20,895 bases of DNA from the NCBI GenBank assembly GCA_024691465.1, contig JAILNO010000162.1, positions 1-20,895 on the forward strand, written 5' to 3'. Below are positions 1 to 7,407 of the stretch, one piece after another. The stretch is from Pseudobutyrivibrio sp. Its GTDB lineage: Bacteria; Bacillota_A; Clostridia; Lachnospirales; Lachnospiraceae. The notes below the pieces were generated by a model, which did no database searches, was not told where the DNA came from, and was given only the letters and a program-made list of their open reading frames with translations. Each line of letters begins with the position of its first letter. The first letter of the stretch is position 1. Both the position numbers and the translations under genes were made by a program.

Positions 1-1547
1 TCCAGGAGTAAGAGCTGTCCATCATGCAAAAATGCTCTGGCAATTCCAATCCTCTGTCGCTCGCCACCTGATATGGTAGAGCCCAGATCCCCTAAGATAG
101 TATCGTATCCATCAGGAAGTGACATGATGAAATCGTGTAGGCTGGCCTTCTTGGCGGCCTCTATCACCTCATCCCTGGTCGCCCCAGCTCTGGCCACAGC
201 AATATTGCCCGCAATAGTATCATGAAATACCCAGGTGTCCTGAGTGACGAAGGCTTGATTCTTCCTAAGTGAAGAGGTATTGACTCCATCGATTGAGACA
301 GCCCCCTCCTCCTTATCATAGTAATAGATCTTGCCCTTATTAGGCTCCCAGAATCTCATAAGCAGTCTGAGGAATGTGGACTTGCCACAGCCGCTAGGGC
401 CATGTATTCCAAGTATCTGCCCTCTCTTAATATCAAGTGTCTTATCCCTTATGACTGGCACATCATCATATGCAAAAGATACGTTATTCACAGTGGCCAG
501 ATTACCCTTAGCATTGGCAGTCATGGTGATATCGTGGCCGTCCTCAATATCCTCTATCTCAGGCTCCTCATCTAAGAGAGATAGTACTCTCTCTCCACAG
601 GCCAGTGTCTGATTCAGATTGTTAGAAAGTGACGCCAGAGCCACCACTGGTCCAAAGGAACTCATCATTGAAACCGTAACGACTATGAGAGTGTCAAAAG
701 TAACTCTCTCCTTCGTATATGCGAATACCATTACAAGTAACACTATAAGCGAGAAAGCATGGATAGATAGATTAGTCAGCATCTTCTGATTCTTCTCATA
801 ATCCACCAGCTCGCCTCTAATCTCAGACATAGCCTGGGACTTAGCGTTGAGCTCTCTACTCTTCTTCTCACCATTCCTATATTGTATAGTCTCATCCACT
901 CCGTATATGGTGCCTAGTATGAAACTATTCATCTTGCCAAATACATTCCTGTAATGAAGCCCTGCTGATGCAGAACTAATCTCATTGGAAACTGGAATCA
1001 TGCCACCCACAGTAACATAGGCAATGGCTGCTATGATACCTGCTATTGGATACTGAATCCAAATGAACACTGACATGAATACCGACACAATCACCGCTAT
1101 GGCAACAGGAGATATGGTGTGAGCGAAGAACACCTCTAGTAGCTCTATATCAGTGGTAATCACAGTGATGAGATTACCCTTCTCCTTGCTCTCAAGCTTA
1201 GCAGGACATAGCTGCCTAAGCTTAGCAAATACCTTATGCCTGATAATTGCTAATATCCTAAAGGCAATGTAATGATTACAGTACTGCTCACCATAATGCA
1301 GAATACCGCGCATAACCGCCACTATGGCAATTACCTGAAAGAGCTTAGGTATAGTCCTAAAGACTGTTGGATCCTTAGCAGCATCCACCACCATAGCAAT
1401 ACCCTCTGCCCCCAGGACAGTTACGAATATTGCGCATAGATTGCCTAGACTTCCCATGATAATTGCAAGTAGCATTACAAGTATAAGAGGCTTAACGAGC
1501 CCTATGAGGCGTGCCATTATATGTAGGCCTGAAGTATTATCCTTCAT
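1..1547 (-). CDS. CydC-like ABC exporter half-transporter (permease-ATPase), partial at left edge
   Basis: The reading frame opens at ATG 1547 and stays open to the edge, giving about 515 codons. It begins MKDNTSGLHIMARLIGLVKP, continues through a six-helix-type membrane domain, and then enters an ABC ATPase domain. Walker A GPSGCGKST is at about residues 383-391, an intact Q-loop (FVTQDTWVF) follows, then the signature ISGGE. The sequence stops inside Walker B (LLLL and part of the next Asp codon), so roughly the last 70-80 residues lie outside. It overlaps the upstream half-transporter gene by 11 nt, and its ribosome binding site (AAAGGAGGTG) is inside that gene's last codons, so the two are translationally coupled. 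Adjacent heterodimeric half-transporters of this type resemble CydDC (thiol/heme-related export). No cydAB is visible, so the substrate is unknown and the Cyd name is only a family likeness. Confidence 0.85.
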   Translation of the reverse strand, partial: MKDNTSGLHIMARLIGLVKPLILVMLLAIIMGSLGNLCAIFVTVLGAEGIAMVVDAAKDPTVFRTIPKLFQVIAIVAVMRGILHYGEQYCNHYIAFRILAIIRHKVFAKLRQLCPAKLESKEKGNLITVITTDIELLEVFFAHTISPVAIAVIVSVFMSVFIWIQYPIAGIIAAIAYVTVGGMIPVSNEISSASAGLHYRNVFGKMNSFILGTIYGVDETIQYRNGEKKSRELNAKSQAMSEIRGELVDYEKNQKMLTNLSIHAFSLIVLLVMVFAYTKERVTFDTLIVVTVSMMSSFGPVVALASLSNNLNQTLACGERVLSLLDEEPEIEDIEDGHDITMTANAKGNLATVNNVSFAYDDVPVIRDKTLDIKRGQILGIHGPSGCGKSTFLRLLMRFWEPNKGKIYYYDKEEGAVSIDGVNTSSLRKNQAFVTQDTWVFHDTIAGNIAVARAGATRDEVIEAAKKASLHDFIMSLPDGYDTILGDLGSTISGGERQRIGIARAFLHDGQLLLL

Positions 1548-3282
1548 TCTTAACACCTCCTTTGTAATGCTCAAGAGCGTACTGCTTCATAAATAGCTTA
1601 GAATAGTATCCGCCCTTCTTAAGAAGCTGCTGATGAGTGCCTGACTCAACTATCCTGCCCTTATCCAGATAGAATATATTATCTGAGCGCACCACATTAG
1701 CCAGTCTATGGGAAATCAGTATGACAGTCTTGCCCATCTTCTTAGATAGACTAATGATTGCCTTCATAATAATCTCTTCGGATTCCACATCTATATTGCT
1801 GGTGGCCTCATCGAATATGTATATCTTGCTATTCTTAAGGAGAGCTCTAGCCAGCACCAGTCGCTGCCTCTGTCCGCCAGAGATATTGCTACCACCCTCA
1901 CTCAATCTGCACTCTAATCCACCTAGAGGCTCCAGCTCATCCCACAGATTAATAAGCTGCAGAGCCTTGATTAATTTATCATCGGTACACTTGTGATTAC
2001 CCAGTAGCAGATTATCCTTAACTGTTCCGGGGAACACATAGCTCTCTAGGGATACCGCTGTCATAACAGACATAAGGGAGCTCTCCCTGATATCCTTAAG
2101 CTCCTCATCTCCTACATATATAGTTCCCTCGTAACCTTTTACCTGCTTCCTAAGTATCTTAGCTATGGTGGACTTGCCCGAGCCCGACACGCCAACTATG
2201 GATACGAGAGCCCCCTCCTTGACATCCAGGGTAATGCCCTCTAATACTCTATTGTCATCATAGGCAAAGGACATGTTCCTCATAGTCACATCATATGGTC
2301 CTGTCTTAAGGGCCTTCTTGCCCTGTGCAGGCTCCTTCAGATCCATGAACTCGAATATCTTGTCCGCTGCCTTCATGCCATTCATTCCGATATGGAAGTA
2401 TGACCCCAGCAGTCTCATAGGAAGGAAGAACTCTGCTGCAAGCAGTAAGAATGTAATAGCCTCCACCAGTGCCATATGTCCTGCCATGAACTCCATCAGA
2501 GTAACTATAATGCCCACTGCCGCTCCCGCGTATGCCACCACATCCATAATGATGGTACTGTTAAGCTGCATAGATAGCACCTTCATGGTAATCTTCCTGA
2601 ATCGCTCCGACTCTCTGTCCATCTCATCTGCTGCGGCTCCATCGGCCTCGTATATCTTAAGAGTGGTCATGCCATGCAGCTTCTCTAAGAAAGTATCGCT
2701 GAGTCCATAGTATATTCTGAAGTACTTGTCCAGCAGCTTCCTGGCCACCAGCATAACCACCATAATAACCACAGGAATCAGTGGTACTGCTGCAAGCAAA
2801 ATAGACGCAGCCCTAAGGTTGTATTGGAAAAGTATTATAAACAGTGTGATAGGCGCAAGAAGAGCGTATATGAATTGACTAATATACTTGCCGAAATACA
2901 CCTCTAACTGCTCCACTCCCTCACCCATCATCTGGGTAATCTGAGCTGCCGATATCTTCTGACTGTATCCACTGCCAAGCCTAAGTAGCTTGCCATATAT
3001 CTCATCTCTGATGACAGTCTTGACCTCAGTACTGGCCTCATATGACGCCTCCGTATAGAGCCTGTCGAATACTAGTCTGGCGAAGATGCAGAATATTGCC
3101 ACGCCTATATAAATAAAAAGTTGTTTTGTGGTGAGACTCTTATAGTAAGTCTCAGTAATAATCCTCGCAAAACAACTAACAACAATGACCTGGGCCACCA
3201 GCCCAAGCCACTGCCACAATATCTGAAGCAACACATACTTAGTGCCGCCCTTTAACATCCTAAGCAATCTAATCTTAATCAT
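1537..3282 (-). CDS. CydD-like ABC exporter half-transporter (permease-ATPase)
   Basis: This 581-residue fused membrane-plus-ATPase protein has the usual length for an exporter half. Hydrophobic segments fall at about 17-40, 54-72, 135-180 and 245-290. The ATPase domain starts near 330, with Walker A GVSGSGKS at 364-371, signature ISGGQ at 467-471, Walker B IYIFDEATS with Glu492, and switch His525. The Q-loop position reads VSLESYVF, so the usual Gln is Leu412, while the downstream partner keeps Gln. This suggests an asymmetric heterodimer. The start overlaps the stop of the upstream debranching-enzyme gene by 8 nt, and no strong ribosome binding site precedes it, so reinitiation is likely. 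Membrane location is certain by family. The cargo is not: CydDC exports cysteine/glutathione in enterobacteria, but many clostridial homologues are uncharacterised. Confidence 0.88.
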   Translation of the reverse strand: MIKIRLLRMLKGGTKYVLLQILWQWLGLVAQVIVVSCFARIITETYYKSLTTKQLFIYIGVAIFCIFARLVFDRLYTEASYEASTEVKTVIRDEIYGKLLRLGSGYSQKISAAQITQMMGEGVEQLEVYFGKYISQFIYALLAPITLFIILFQYNLRAASILLAAVPLIPVVIMVVMLVARKLLDKYFRIYYGLSDTFLEKLHGMTTLKIYEADGAAADEMDRESERFRKITMKVLSMQLNSTIIMDVVAYAGAAVGIIVTLMEFMAGHMALVEAITFLLLAAEFFLPMRLLGSYFHIGMNGMKAADKIFEFMDLKEPAQGKKALKTGPYDVTMRNMSFAYDDNRVLEGITLDVKEGALVSIVGVSGSGKSTIAKILRKQVKGYEGTIYVGDEELKDIRESSLMSVMTAVSLESYVFPGTVKDNLLLGNHKCTDDKLIKALQLINLWDELEPLGGLECRLSEGGSNISGGQRQRLVLARALLKNSKIYIFDEATSNIDVESEEIIMKAIISLSKKMGKTVILISHRLANVVRSDNIFYLDKGRIVESGTHQQLLKKGGYYSKLFMKQYALEHYKGGVKNEG

Positions 3283-5221
3283 TGTTCAATAATCCATATG
3301 CTCTAAGAATCTCTCCCACTGCCCAAGCCTGAGCGAAGCATCCTCTAGCCTGGTATGGCTCATCACCATCAAACATCTCAGAGATGGAGCCTATGCATCC
3401 CTCTACCAAATGTCTCTCTATAGGTTCAAACATAGCCCTGGCCTCTGCCATAGCCTGCTCGCTGCCACCGCCTACCTTAAGGTACGCCTCTATGAAGGCA
3501 CCCAATAGATATCCCATGCCCACATTCAGTCTATCCTTAATTACCTTGACGATAGACTTCTCTTTCTCGTGGTCAAGCATGGTGAATGGTAAGCTCACCG
3601 CTATAATCTGCTCAGGTCGAAGGGTGGTGTCCTTAGTCTCCTCATCCACCTGATGATAGAGATATCCTCCCTCTTCATACCAGAACTCTGTATTGAAGGC
3701 TTCCTTAACCCATATAGCCAGCTGGCTGCAACCGCCAGCATAAGCCAGGTAATTCTCTGGCTTGTTATGAGTACGCCTAGCTATACCTCTAGAAATCTCC
3801 TCCATGGTCATGAGGGCATTGTACCAAAGGGCATTGATCTCCACTTGCTTGCCCTCGCCCACATGCATAAGAGCATAATCATCCATACCAATAGAATACT
3901 TAGTACCCTTTCTGTATGCACCCATAATCTCCTGAAGGGATGGATATATCTCATCCTCCACGAACTTCCATGCCTCGTCAGTATCCACATACTTAAGGTA
4001 CTGGTGTACTCCGTAGAAGTACCAAAGTGACGAATCCGCTGCATTATATATAGGAGCCGAGCCATCCTCTGGGAACTCATTAGGTAGCAGTCCATTCTTA
4101 ATACACTTAGAGTATGCTAATAGTATGGACTTAGCTTCCTTGTATCTGCCTGTCTCAAGACATAATCCAGTGAGTGCAATCATAGTATCCCTGCCCTGAT
4201 CTGTACGCCAAGGATATCCCGCTATAATACTGCTCTTACCAGTAGAGCGTCTGTCTACTATGAACTGATCAGCAGCCACTGTAAGAATCATGCCTAGCTC
4301 GTCATCATCCTTAATATTAGCCTGCTTGATTAATTCATCTACTCGCTTGATATTAGCATCAGAAGCACCAAAGGCTGATTCCTTATCGAGCTCCATTAAA
4401 TCTTCCCATGAGCCCTTATTCTTAGACTTGGTAGATCTCACATCTACAGTGCATGCAAATGATGCCTTAGATACGCCTCCTGCATCCACTTCCATAACGA
4501 AATCATATGGCTTGAGATGACAGTCTAGACCATCTAATCCATTATCAAGCTCAATCTGAAGTTCCATATTCTCATCATATAGATTATTGCGCTTAACCAT
4601 CTCGCATCCTGCTGCAATAACCGATACTCTCACATCGGAATTGCTTACAGGTGTGTAGCTGAATCCCACATTACCATTGTCTGCATTGCGGATCTCTGTA
4701 AAAGCCTCCTCTGGAAGCTCCTTCTTGAGAGACTCCACAGTCATGTGACTGCCATGCTCTCTATAATTCACAAGAGGTGTGATAACCACTCCTGCTGCAG
4801 GTCCATTATTCTCAAGTGTGTAGGCAATCATACACTGATTCTTGCCGTGTACCAGGGTGATGGTCTTAGTAAGACGCATACCACCAGCCTCATAGATATA
4901 TGTGATATTGCCATCGTAGGTAAAAGACTTAAGATGCATATTACCCTGATTAAACTCACTGGTATATGGGCCCTTATGCTGTGCTGTGGTCAGGTCATAT
5001 ATCCTGCTACCACATACAAGTCTCTCATTAGTCTTAGATAGAACCATGTATCTACCCACAGGTGGCTGCAGGCTGGCAATCAAATAGCCTTGATGAATAC
5101 GCGAGTGTGAACCGATAATGCTACTGCTTGCATAACCACCAAGGCCATTTGTCAAAAGCCATTCCTTATATATATTAGTCTTGTAATTATTAAGTTTGTC
5201 AAAAACGAATTCAAAATTCAT
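3275..5221 (-). CDS. Glycogen debranching enzyme / amylo-alpha-1,6-glucosidase (archaeal/bacterial GDE type)
   Basis: The protein is 648 residues from the chosen start. The N-terminal GDE_N-like domain opens with EWLLTNGLGGYASSS and the C-terminal (alpha/alpha)6 GDE_C domain carries the family blocks YPWRTDQGRDTMIAL, NAADSSLWYF, VEINALWYNAL, LRPEQIIAVSLPF and SEMFDGDEPYQARG. The family removes alpha-1,6 branch glucose from glycogen in the cytoplasm. Two blocks look altered from what I recall as usual (TDWGRD reads TDQGRD; RPNQ reads RPEQ), so the exact substrate could differ. The frame is open to an ATG at 5266. I prefer ATG 5221 because GGAG sits 7 nt upstream, the family homology begins there, and a -10-like TATAAT (5258-5263) lies inside the longer version. 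Its stop overlaps the next gene, an ABC exporter half, by 8 nt. Confidence 0.85.
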   Translation of the reverse strand: MNFEFVFDKLNNYKTNIYKEWLLTNGLGGYASSSIIGSHSRIHQGYLIASLQPPVGRYMVLSKTNERLVCGSRIYDLTTAQHKGPYTSEFNQGNMHLKSFTYDGNITYIYEAGGMRLTKTITLVHGKNQCMIAYTLENNGPAAGVVITPLVNYREHGSHMTVESLKKELPEEAFTEIRNADNGNVGFSYTPVSNSDVRVSVIAAGCEMVKRNNLYDENMELQIELDNGLDGLDCHLKPYDFVMEVDAGGVSKASFACTVDVRSTKSKNKGSWEDLMELDKESAFGASDANIKRVDELIKQANIKDDDELGMILTVAADQFIVDRRSTGKSSIIAGYPWRTDQGRDTMIALTGLCLETGRYKEAKSILLAYSKCIKNGLLPNEFPEDGSAPIYNAADSSLWYFYGVHQYLKYVDTDEAWKFVEDEIYPSLQEIMGAYRKGTKYSIGMDDYALMHVGEGKQVEINALWYNALMTMEEISRGIARRTHNKPENYLAYAGGCSQLAIWVKEAFNTEFWYEEGGYLYHQVDEETKDTTLRPEQIIAVSLPFTMLDHEKEKSIVKVIKDRLNVGMGYLLGAFIEAYLKVGGGSEQAMAEARAMFEPIERHLVEGCIGSISEMFDGDEPYQARGCFAQAWAVGEILRAYGLLNND

Positions 5222-5257
5222 CATCATTCTCCATAAACGTTTCAATCTCTCCTTTCT

Positions 5258-5263
5258 ATTATA
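5258..5263 (-). promoter_or_regulatory. Possible -10 box for the debranching enzyme/ABC operon
   Basis: A perfect TATAAT on the minus strand lies 37 nt upstream of the preferred start and downstream of the peroxidase terminator. The -35 region is poor (AT-rich, no TTGACA-like hexamer at 16-18 nt), so this is a tentative call resting on the -10 and on position. Confidence 0.4.
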
Positions 5264-5328
5264 CACAAAACCACTATAAATTTTTAATATTTTTCAGGAT
5301 TAATTGGCCAGAGATTACTTTTACAGAC

Positions 5329-5355
5329 AAAAAAAGACTAGGCCTAATGGCCTAG
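5329..5355 (-). terminator. Rho-independent terminator of the peroxidase gene
   Basis: On the minus strand a 7-bp perfect stem CTAGGCC/GGCCTAG with loop ATTA (5338-5355) is followed, after a short TC, by a run of seven T (5329-5335). It lies about 65 nt past the peroxidase stop and separates it from the debranching-enzyme operon. The plus-strand side has no T run. Confidence 0.8.
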
Positions 5356-5420
5356 CCTAAAAAAGGGAGAAAATAGTATTGATTCTAAAAAACTAGAGTT
5401 CCCAGAATCTGTATATTAAA

Positions 5421-5963
5421 CTAAATTAGTGAAGCAATGCACTTCTCAACGTCCTTCATGTCTGCTGTTGGCTCAAAACGAGCAACTACATTACCCTGAC
5501 GGTCAACAACAAACTTAGTGAAGTTCCATTTGATCTCAGAATTATTCTTATAATCCTTATCGATCTTCTTAAGCATAGCGCTCATAGCAAAAGCCTTAGG
5601 GCCCTTACCAAAGCCTTCGAAGGTCTTCTGGGACTTTAAGAACTTAAACAGCTCGATTGCAGTCTCACCATTAACATCAGCCTTCTTCATCTGTGGGAAC
5701 TGTGTGTTATAGTGAAGCTGGCAGAACTCATGAATCTCATCATCATCGCCAGGAGTCTGTCCTGCGAACTGGTTACAAGGTACATCTACAATCTCAAGTC
5801 CCTGATCGTGGAACTTCTCATAGATGCTCTCGATATCCTTATACTGTGGTGTGAATCCGCAGCCTGTAGCTGTGTTAACAACTAATACAACCTTGCCCTG
5901 AAAATCGAGCATAGGTAACTGCTCGCCATTAGTCTGCTCTACTGTTAATTCATAAAATCCCAT
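5421..5963 (-). CDS. Glutathione peroxidase family, thioredoxin-dependent two-Cys type
   Basis: This 180-residue thioredoxin-fold peroxidase reduces hydroperoxides. The peroxidatic Cys35 is in NTATGCGFTPQY (Cys, not selenocysteine). The other active-site residues are Gln69 (CNQFAGQ), Trp146 and Asn147 (IKWNFTKF). A second cysteine, Cys81 in FCQLHYNTQFP, aligns with the resolving cysteine of yeast Gpx3/Orp1 (Cys36-Cys82). This points to reduction by thioredoxin through an internal disulfide rather than by glutathione. About 20 extra residues at 114-143, rich in Gly and Lys, make it longer than the usual 160. AGGAGG lies 8 nt before the ATG. The gene is monocistronic, with its own promoter and terminator, and likely protects an anaerobe from peroxide. 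A MarR-type operator probably controls it (see 6003-6043). Confidence 0.93.
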   Translation of the reverse strand: MGFYELTVEQTNGEQLPMLDFQGKVVLVVNTATGCGFTPQYKDIESIYEKFHDQGLEIVDVPCNQFAGQTPGDDDEIHEFCQLHYNTQFPQMKKADVNGETAIELFKFLKSQKTFEGFGKGPKAFAMSAMLKKIDKDYKNNSEIKWNFTKFVVDRQGNVVARFEPTADMKDVEKCIASLI

Positions 5964-6002
5964 TATTTTTTCCTCCTACATAATTGTTAAATTATTAAAT
6001 TT

Positions 6003-6043
6003 AATTGTGTGCAATTGATTTTATGATTAGATTGTACGCAATT
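6003..6043. promoter_or_regulatory. Twin palindromic operator at the peroxidase promoter
   Basis: Two inverted repeats of the form AATTG-N4-CAATT occur here. The one at 6003-6016 is perfect, and the one at 6030-6043 has one mismatch (GATTG-TACG-CAATT). Their centres are 27 bp apart. The second covers the -10 of the peroxidase promoter and the first lies just past the expected transcription start, the layout of a repressor site. The short AT-rich arms resemble sites of MarR/OhrR-type redox repressors. No such regulator is encoded in the window, so the binding protein is inferred. Confidence 0.6.
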
Positions 6044-6059
6044 AAATTTTGTTTGTCAA
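6031..6059 (-). promoter_or_regulatory. Promoter of the peroxidase gene
   Basis: On the minus strand, -35 TTGACA (6054-6059), a 17-nt spacer and -10 TACAAT (6031-6036) form a near-consensus housekeeping sigma promoter. A-tracts lie immediately upstream (6063-6074), possibly an UP element. The leader is roughly 60 nt. Confidence 0.8.
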
Positions 6060-6119
6060 CACTTTTTTGAAAAATATTTTCCAAAAGATAATTATTATTT
6101 GTTAGAATTAAGATACAGC

Positions 6120-6148
6120 TTGATTCTTTTATACATAATTTATTTAAT
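6120..6148 (+). promoter_or_regulatory. Possible promoter of the D,D-carboxypeptidase gene
   Basis: TTGATT (6120-6125), a 17-nt spacer and TTTAAT (6143-6148) lie about 75 nt upstream of the ATG. The region is very AT-rich, so chance matches are easy; another -10-like TATACA sits near 6177. Confidence 0.3.
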
Positions 6149-6223
6149 TGCAGAAATTAGTTCTATCTTTTTTCTTATACAATCCAATACCAAGATAACA
6201 ATAATATATGGAGGAATTATTAA

Positions 6224-7372
6224 ATGAGAATAGAAGTCCTTAGGAACTTTTTTAGGAAGAGACTGCCTGCTTTTGCATTAGCTCTCGGTTTAGTATTTTT
6301 TACACCAGGTACATCTATTGAGGCAGAGGCAGTATTCTATACTGTTACACCTACCACTGGAGTGCTATATTCCTGCAACGGAACCGAGGTATTTGCCGAT
6401 GCAGATCCTGGCACATATATATCTACTCTAGCAGTTAATACACCAGTAGAAGTTACTGGAAGCACTAGCAACGGTTTCTGGCAAGTCAATCTAGGTGGAA
6501 GTACCTGCTATATATCACAGCGGGCACTGTCAACCATACCTAATACCACAGCTTATAGATTGGTTGGATATGATGTGGCTGCTGCATTAGTTGCTAATGC
6601 AAGCACAGGCAAGCTTATATACACTCAAGGAGCTAACGATAGACTAGAGCCTGCATCCACTACTAAGATCATGACAGCTCTTCTGGTGGTTGAGGCCGTA
6701 GAGGCAGGCCAGATTTCATTAGATACTCCTGTTATGGTTTCAGCTTCCGCAGTTTCTTCTCTCCCATCTGATGCAAGCCATGTGGAGCCTAGGCTTCAAG
6801 CAGGAGAAGTTATGAATGTATCCCAGTTACTTTCAGCTGTAATGATTAGTTCCGACTGCCAGGCATGCAATGCTTTGGCTGAGTTAGTTGCTGGATCCAC
6901 TCCTAACTTCGTTGCCATGATGAATGCCAGAGCCGCTCAGTTAGGATGTATTGACACTAACTTCACTAACCCATCAGGATATCCTGACAAGAATATGTAC
7001 ACTAATGCATACTCTCTATATCTAATTACAAGTGCAGCCATTAAGCACCCAGTATTCAGTCAGTATTTCGGTCAGGCCAGCACTATCCTACCTGCCACTA
7101 ATATGTGTGCTACTCCTAGACCACTGGTCAATACCAATGCACTTATGATTCCTGGGTCAGCTTACTACAATCCATATGTGATAGGTGGTAAGACAGGTAC
7201 TGCCAATAGAGCTGGTCAGTGCCTAGTTACAGTCTCTTCTAGAGAAGGCAAGCAGATTATTACAGTAGTCTTGGGTGGCAAGAGTCGCACCATGTTCGAT
7301 GGCACCAAGGTATCTACCAGATACACCGAAACCAATAGATTAATAGAGCTTGGATTTGCTAATTATTGGTAA
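6224..7372 (+). CDS. Exported serine-type D-Ala-D-Ala carboxypeptidase (peptidase S11, PBP5-like) with N-terminal SH3-like region
   Basis: This 382-residue protein trims the terminal D-Ala of peptidoglycan stem peptides outside the membrane. A basic, hydrophobic signal peptide (about 1-36) is followed by a small SH3b-like region (about 38-105). The S11 catalytic domain has SxxK at Ser145-Thr-Thr-Lys148 and KTG at 323-325. The expected SxN motif reads Ser210-Asp-Cys212 (in ISSDCQACNALAE), so the usual Asn appears to be Cys. The protein has seven cysteines (51, 95, 212, 215, 242, 295, 333), many for an exported Firmicute protein. I see no C-terminal amphipathic PBP5 membrane anchor; it ends at FANYW. 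GGAGG lies 9 nt before the ATG. It converges on the DUF4097 gene through a shared hairpin. Class assignment is firm; activity depends on the altered motif. Confidence 0.9.
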   Translation: MRIEVLRNFFRKRLPAFALALGLVFFTPGTSIEAEAVFYTVTPTTGVLYSCNGTEVFADADPGTYISTLAVNTPVEVTGSTSNGFWQVNLGGSTCYISQRALSTIPNTTAYRLVGYDVAAALVANASTGKLIYTQGANDRLEPASTTKIMTALLVVEAVEAGQISLDTPVMVSASAVSSLPSDASHVEPRLQAGEVMNVSQLLSAVMISSDCQACNALAELVAGSTPNFVAMMNARAAQLGCIDTNFTNPSGYPDKNMYTNAYSLYLITSAAIKHPVFSQYFGQASTILPATNMCATPRPLVNTNALMIPGSAYYNPYVIGGKTGTANRAGQCLVTVSSREGKQIITVVLGGKSRTMFDGTKVSTRYTETNRLIELGFANYW

Positions 7373-7377
7373 AATAA

Positions 7378-7403
7378 AAGGCCTAGCATAATTGCTAGGC
7401 CTT
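7378..7403. terminator. Bidirectional terminator between carboxypeptidase and DUF4097 genes
   Basis: A perfect 11-bp stem AAGGCCTAGCA/TGCTAGGCCTT with a 4-nt loop lies only 5 nt past the plus-strand stop and 4 nt past the minus-strand stop. The minus side is followed by TTTTATTTTA and the plus side by ATTATTA, so termination is probably better for the minus transcript. Confidence 0.75.
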
Positions 7404-7407
7404 ATTA

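Noticed and set aside
2273..2710. 145-codon plus-strand frame inside the CydD-like gene
   Set aside because: It is antisense to a clear ABC transporter membrane domain and ATPase start. Its composition (Ser/Ala/Met rich) is that of a shadow.
1..3282. Naming the ABC pair cydD and cydC outright
   Set aside because: No cytochrome bd genes are visible and many clostridial homologues are of unknown substrate, so only a family likeness is claimed.
3653..4030. 125-codon plus-strand frame inside the debranching enzyme gene
   Set aside because: It is antisense to conserved catalytic blocks of the glucosidase, with no start signal or homology.
5222..5266. 15-codon N-terminal extension of the debranching enzyme
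   Set aside because: The family homology starts at MNFEF, GGAG precedes that ATG at 7 nt, and the extension contains a TATAAT and the AAAGGAGA sequence typical of untranslated leader.
5338..7403. GGCCTAG hairpins after both the peroxidase and carboxypeptidase genes as a dispersed repeat element
   Set aside because: Only the short core is shared, the stems differ in length and order, and each is placed exactly as a terminator. Two copies do not make a repeat family.
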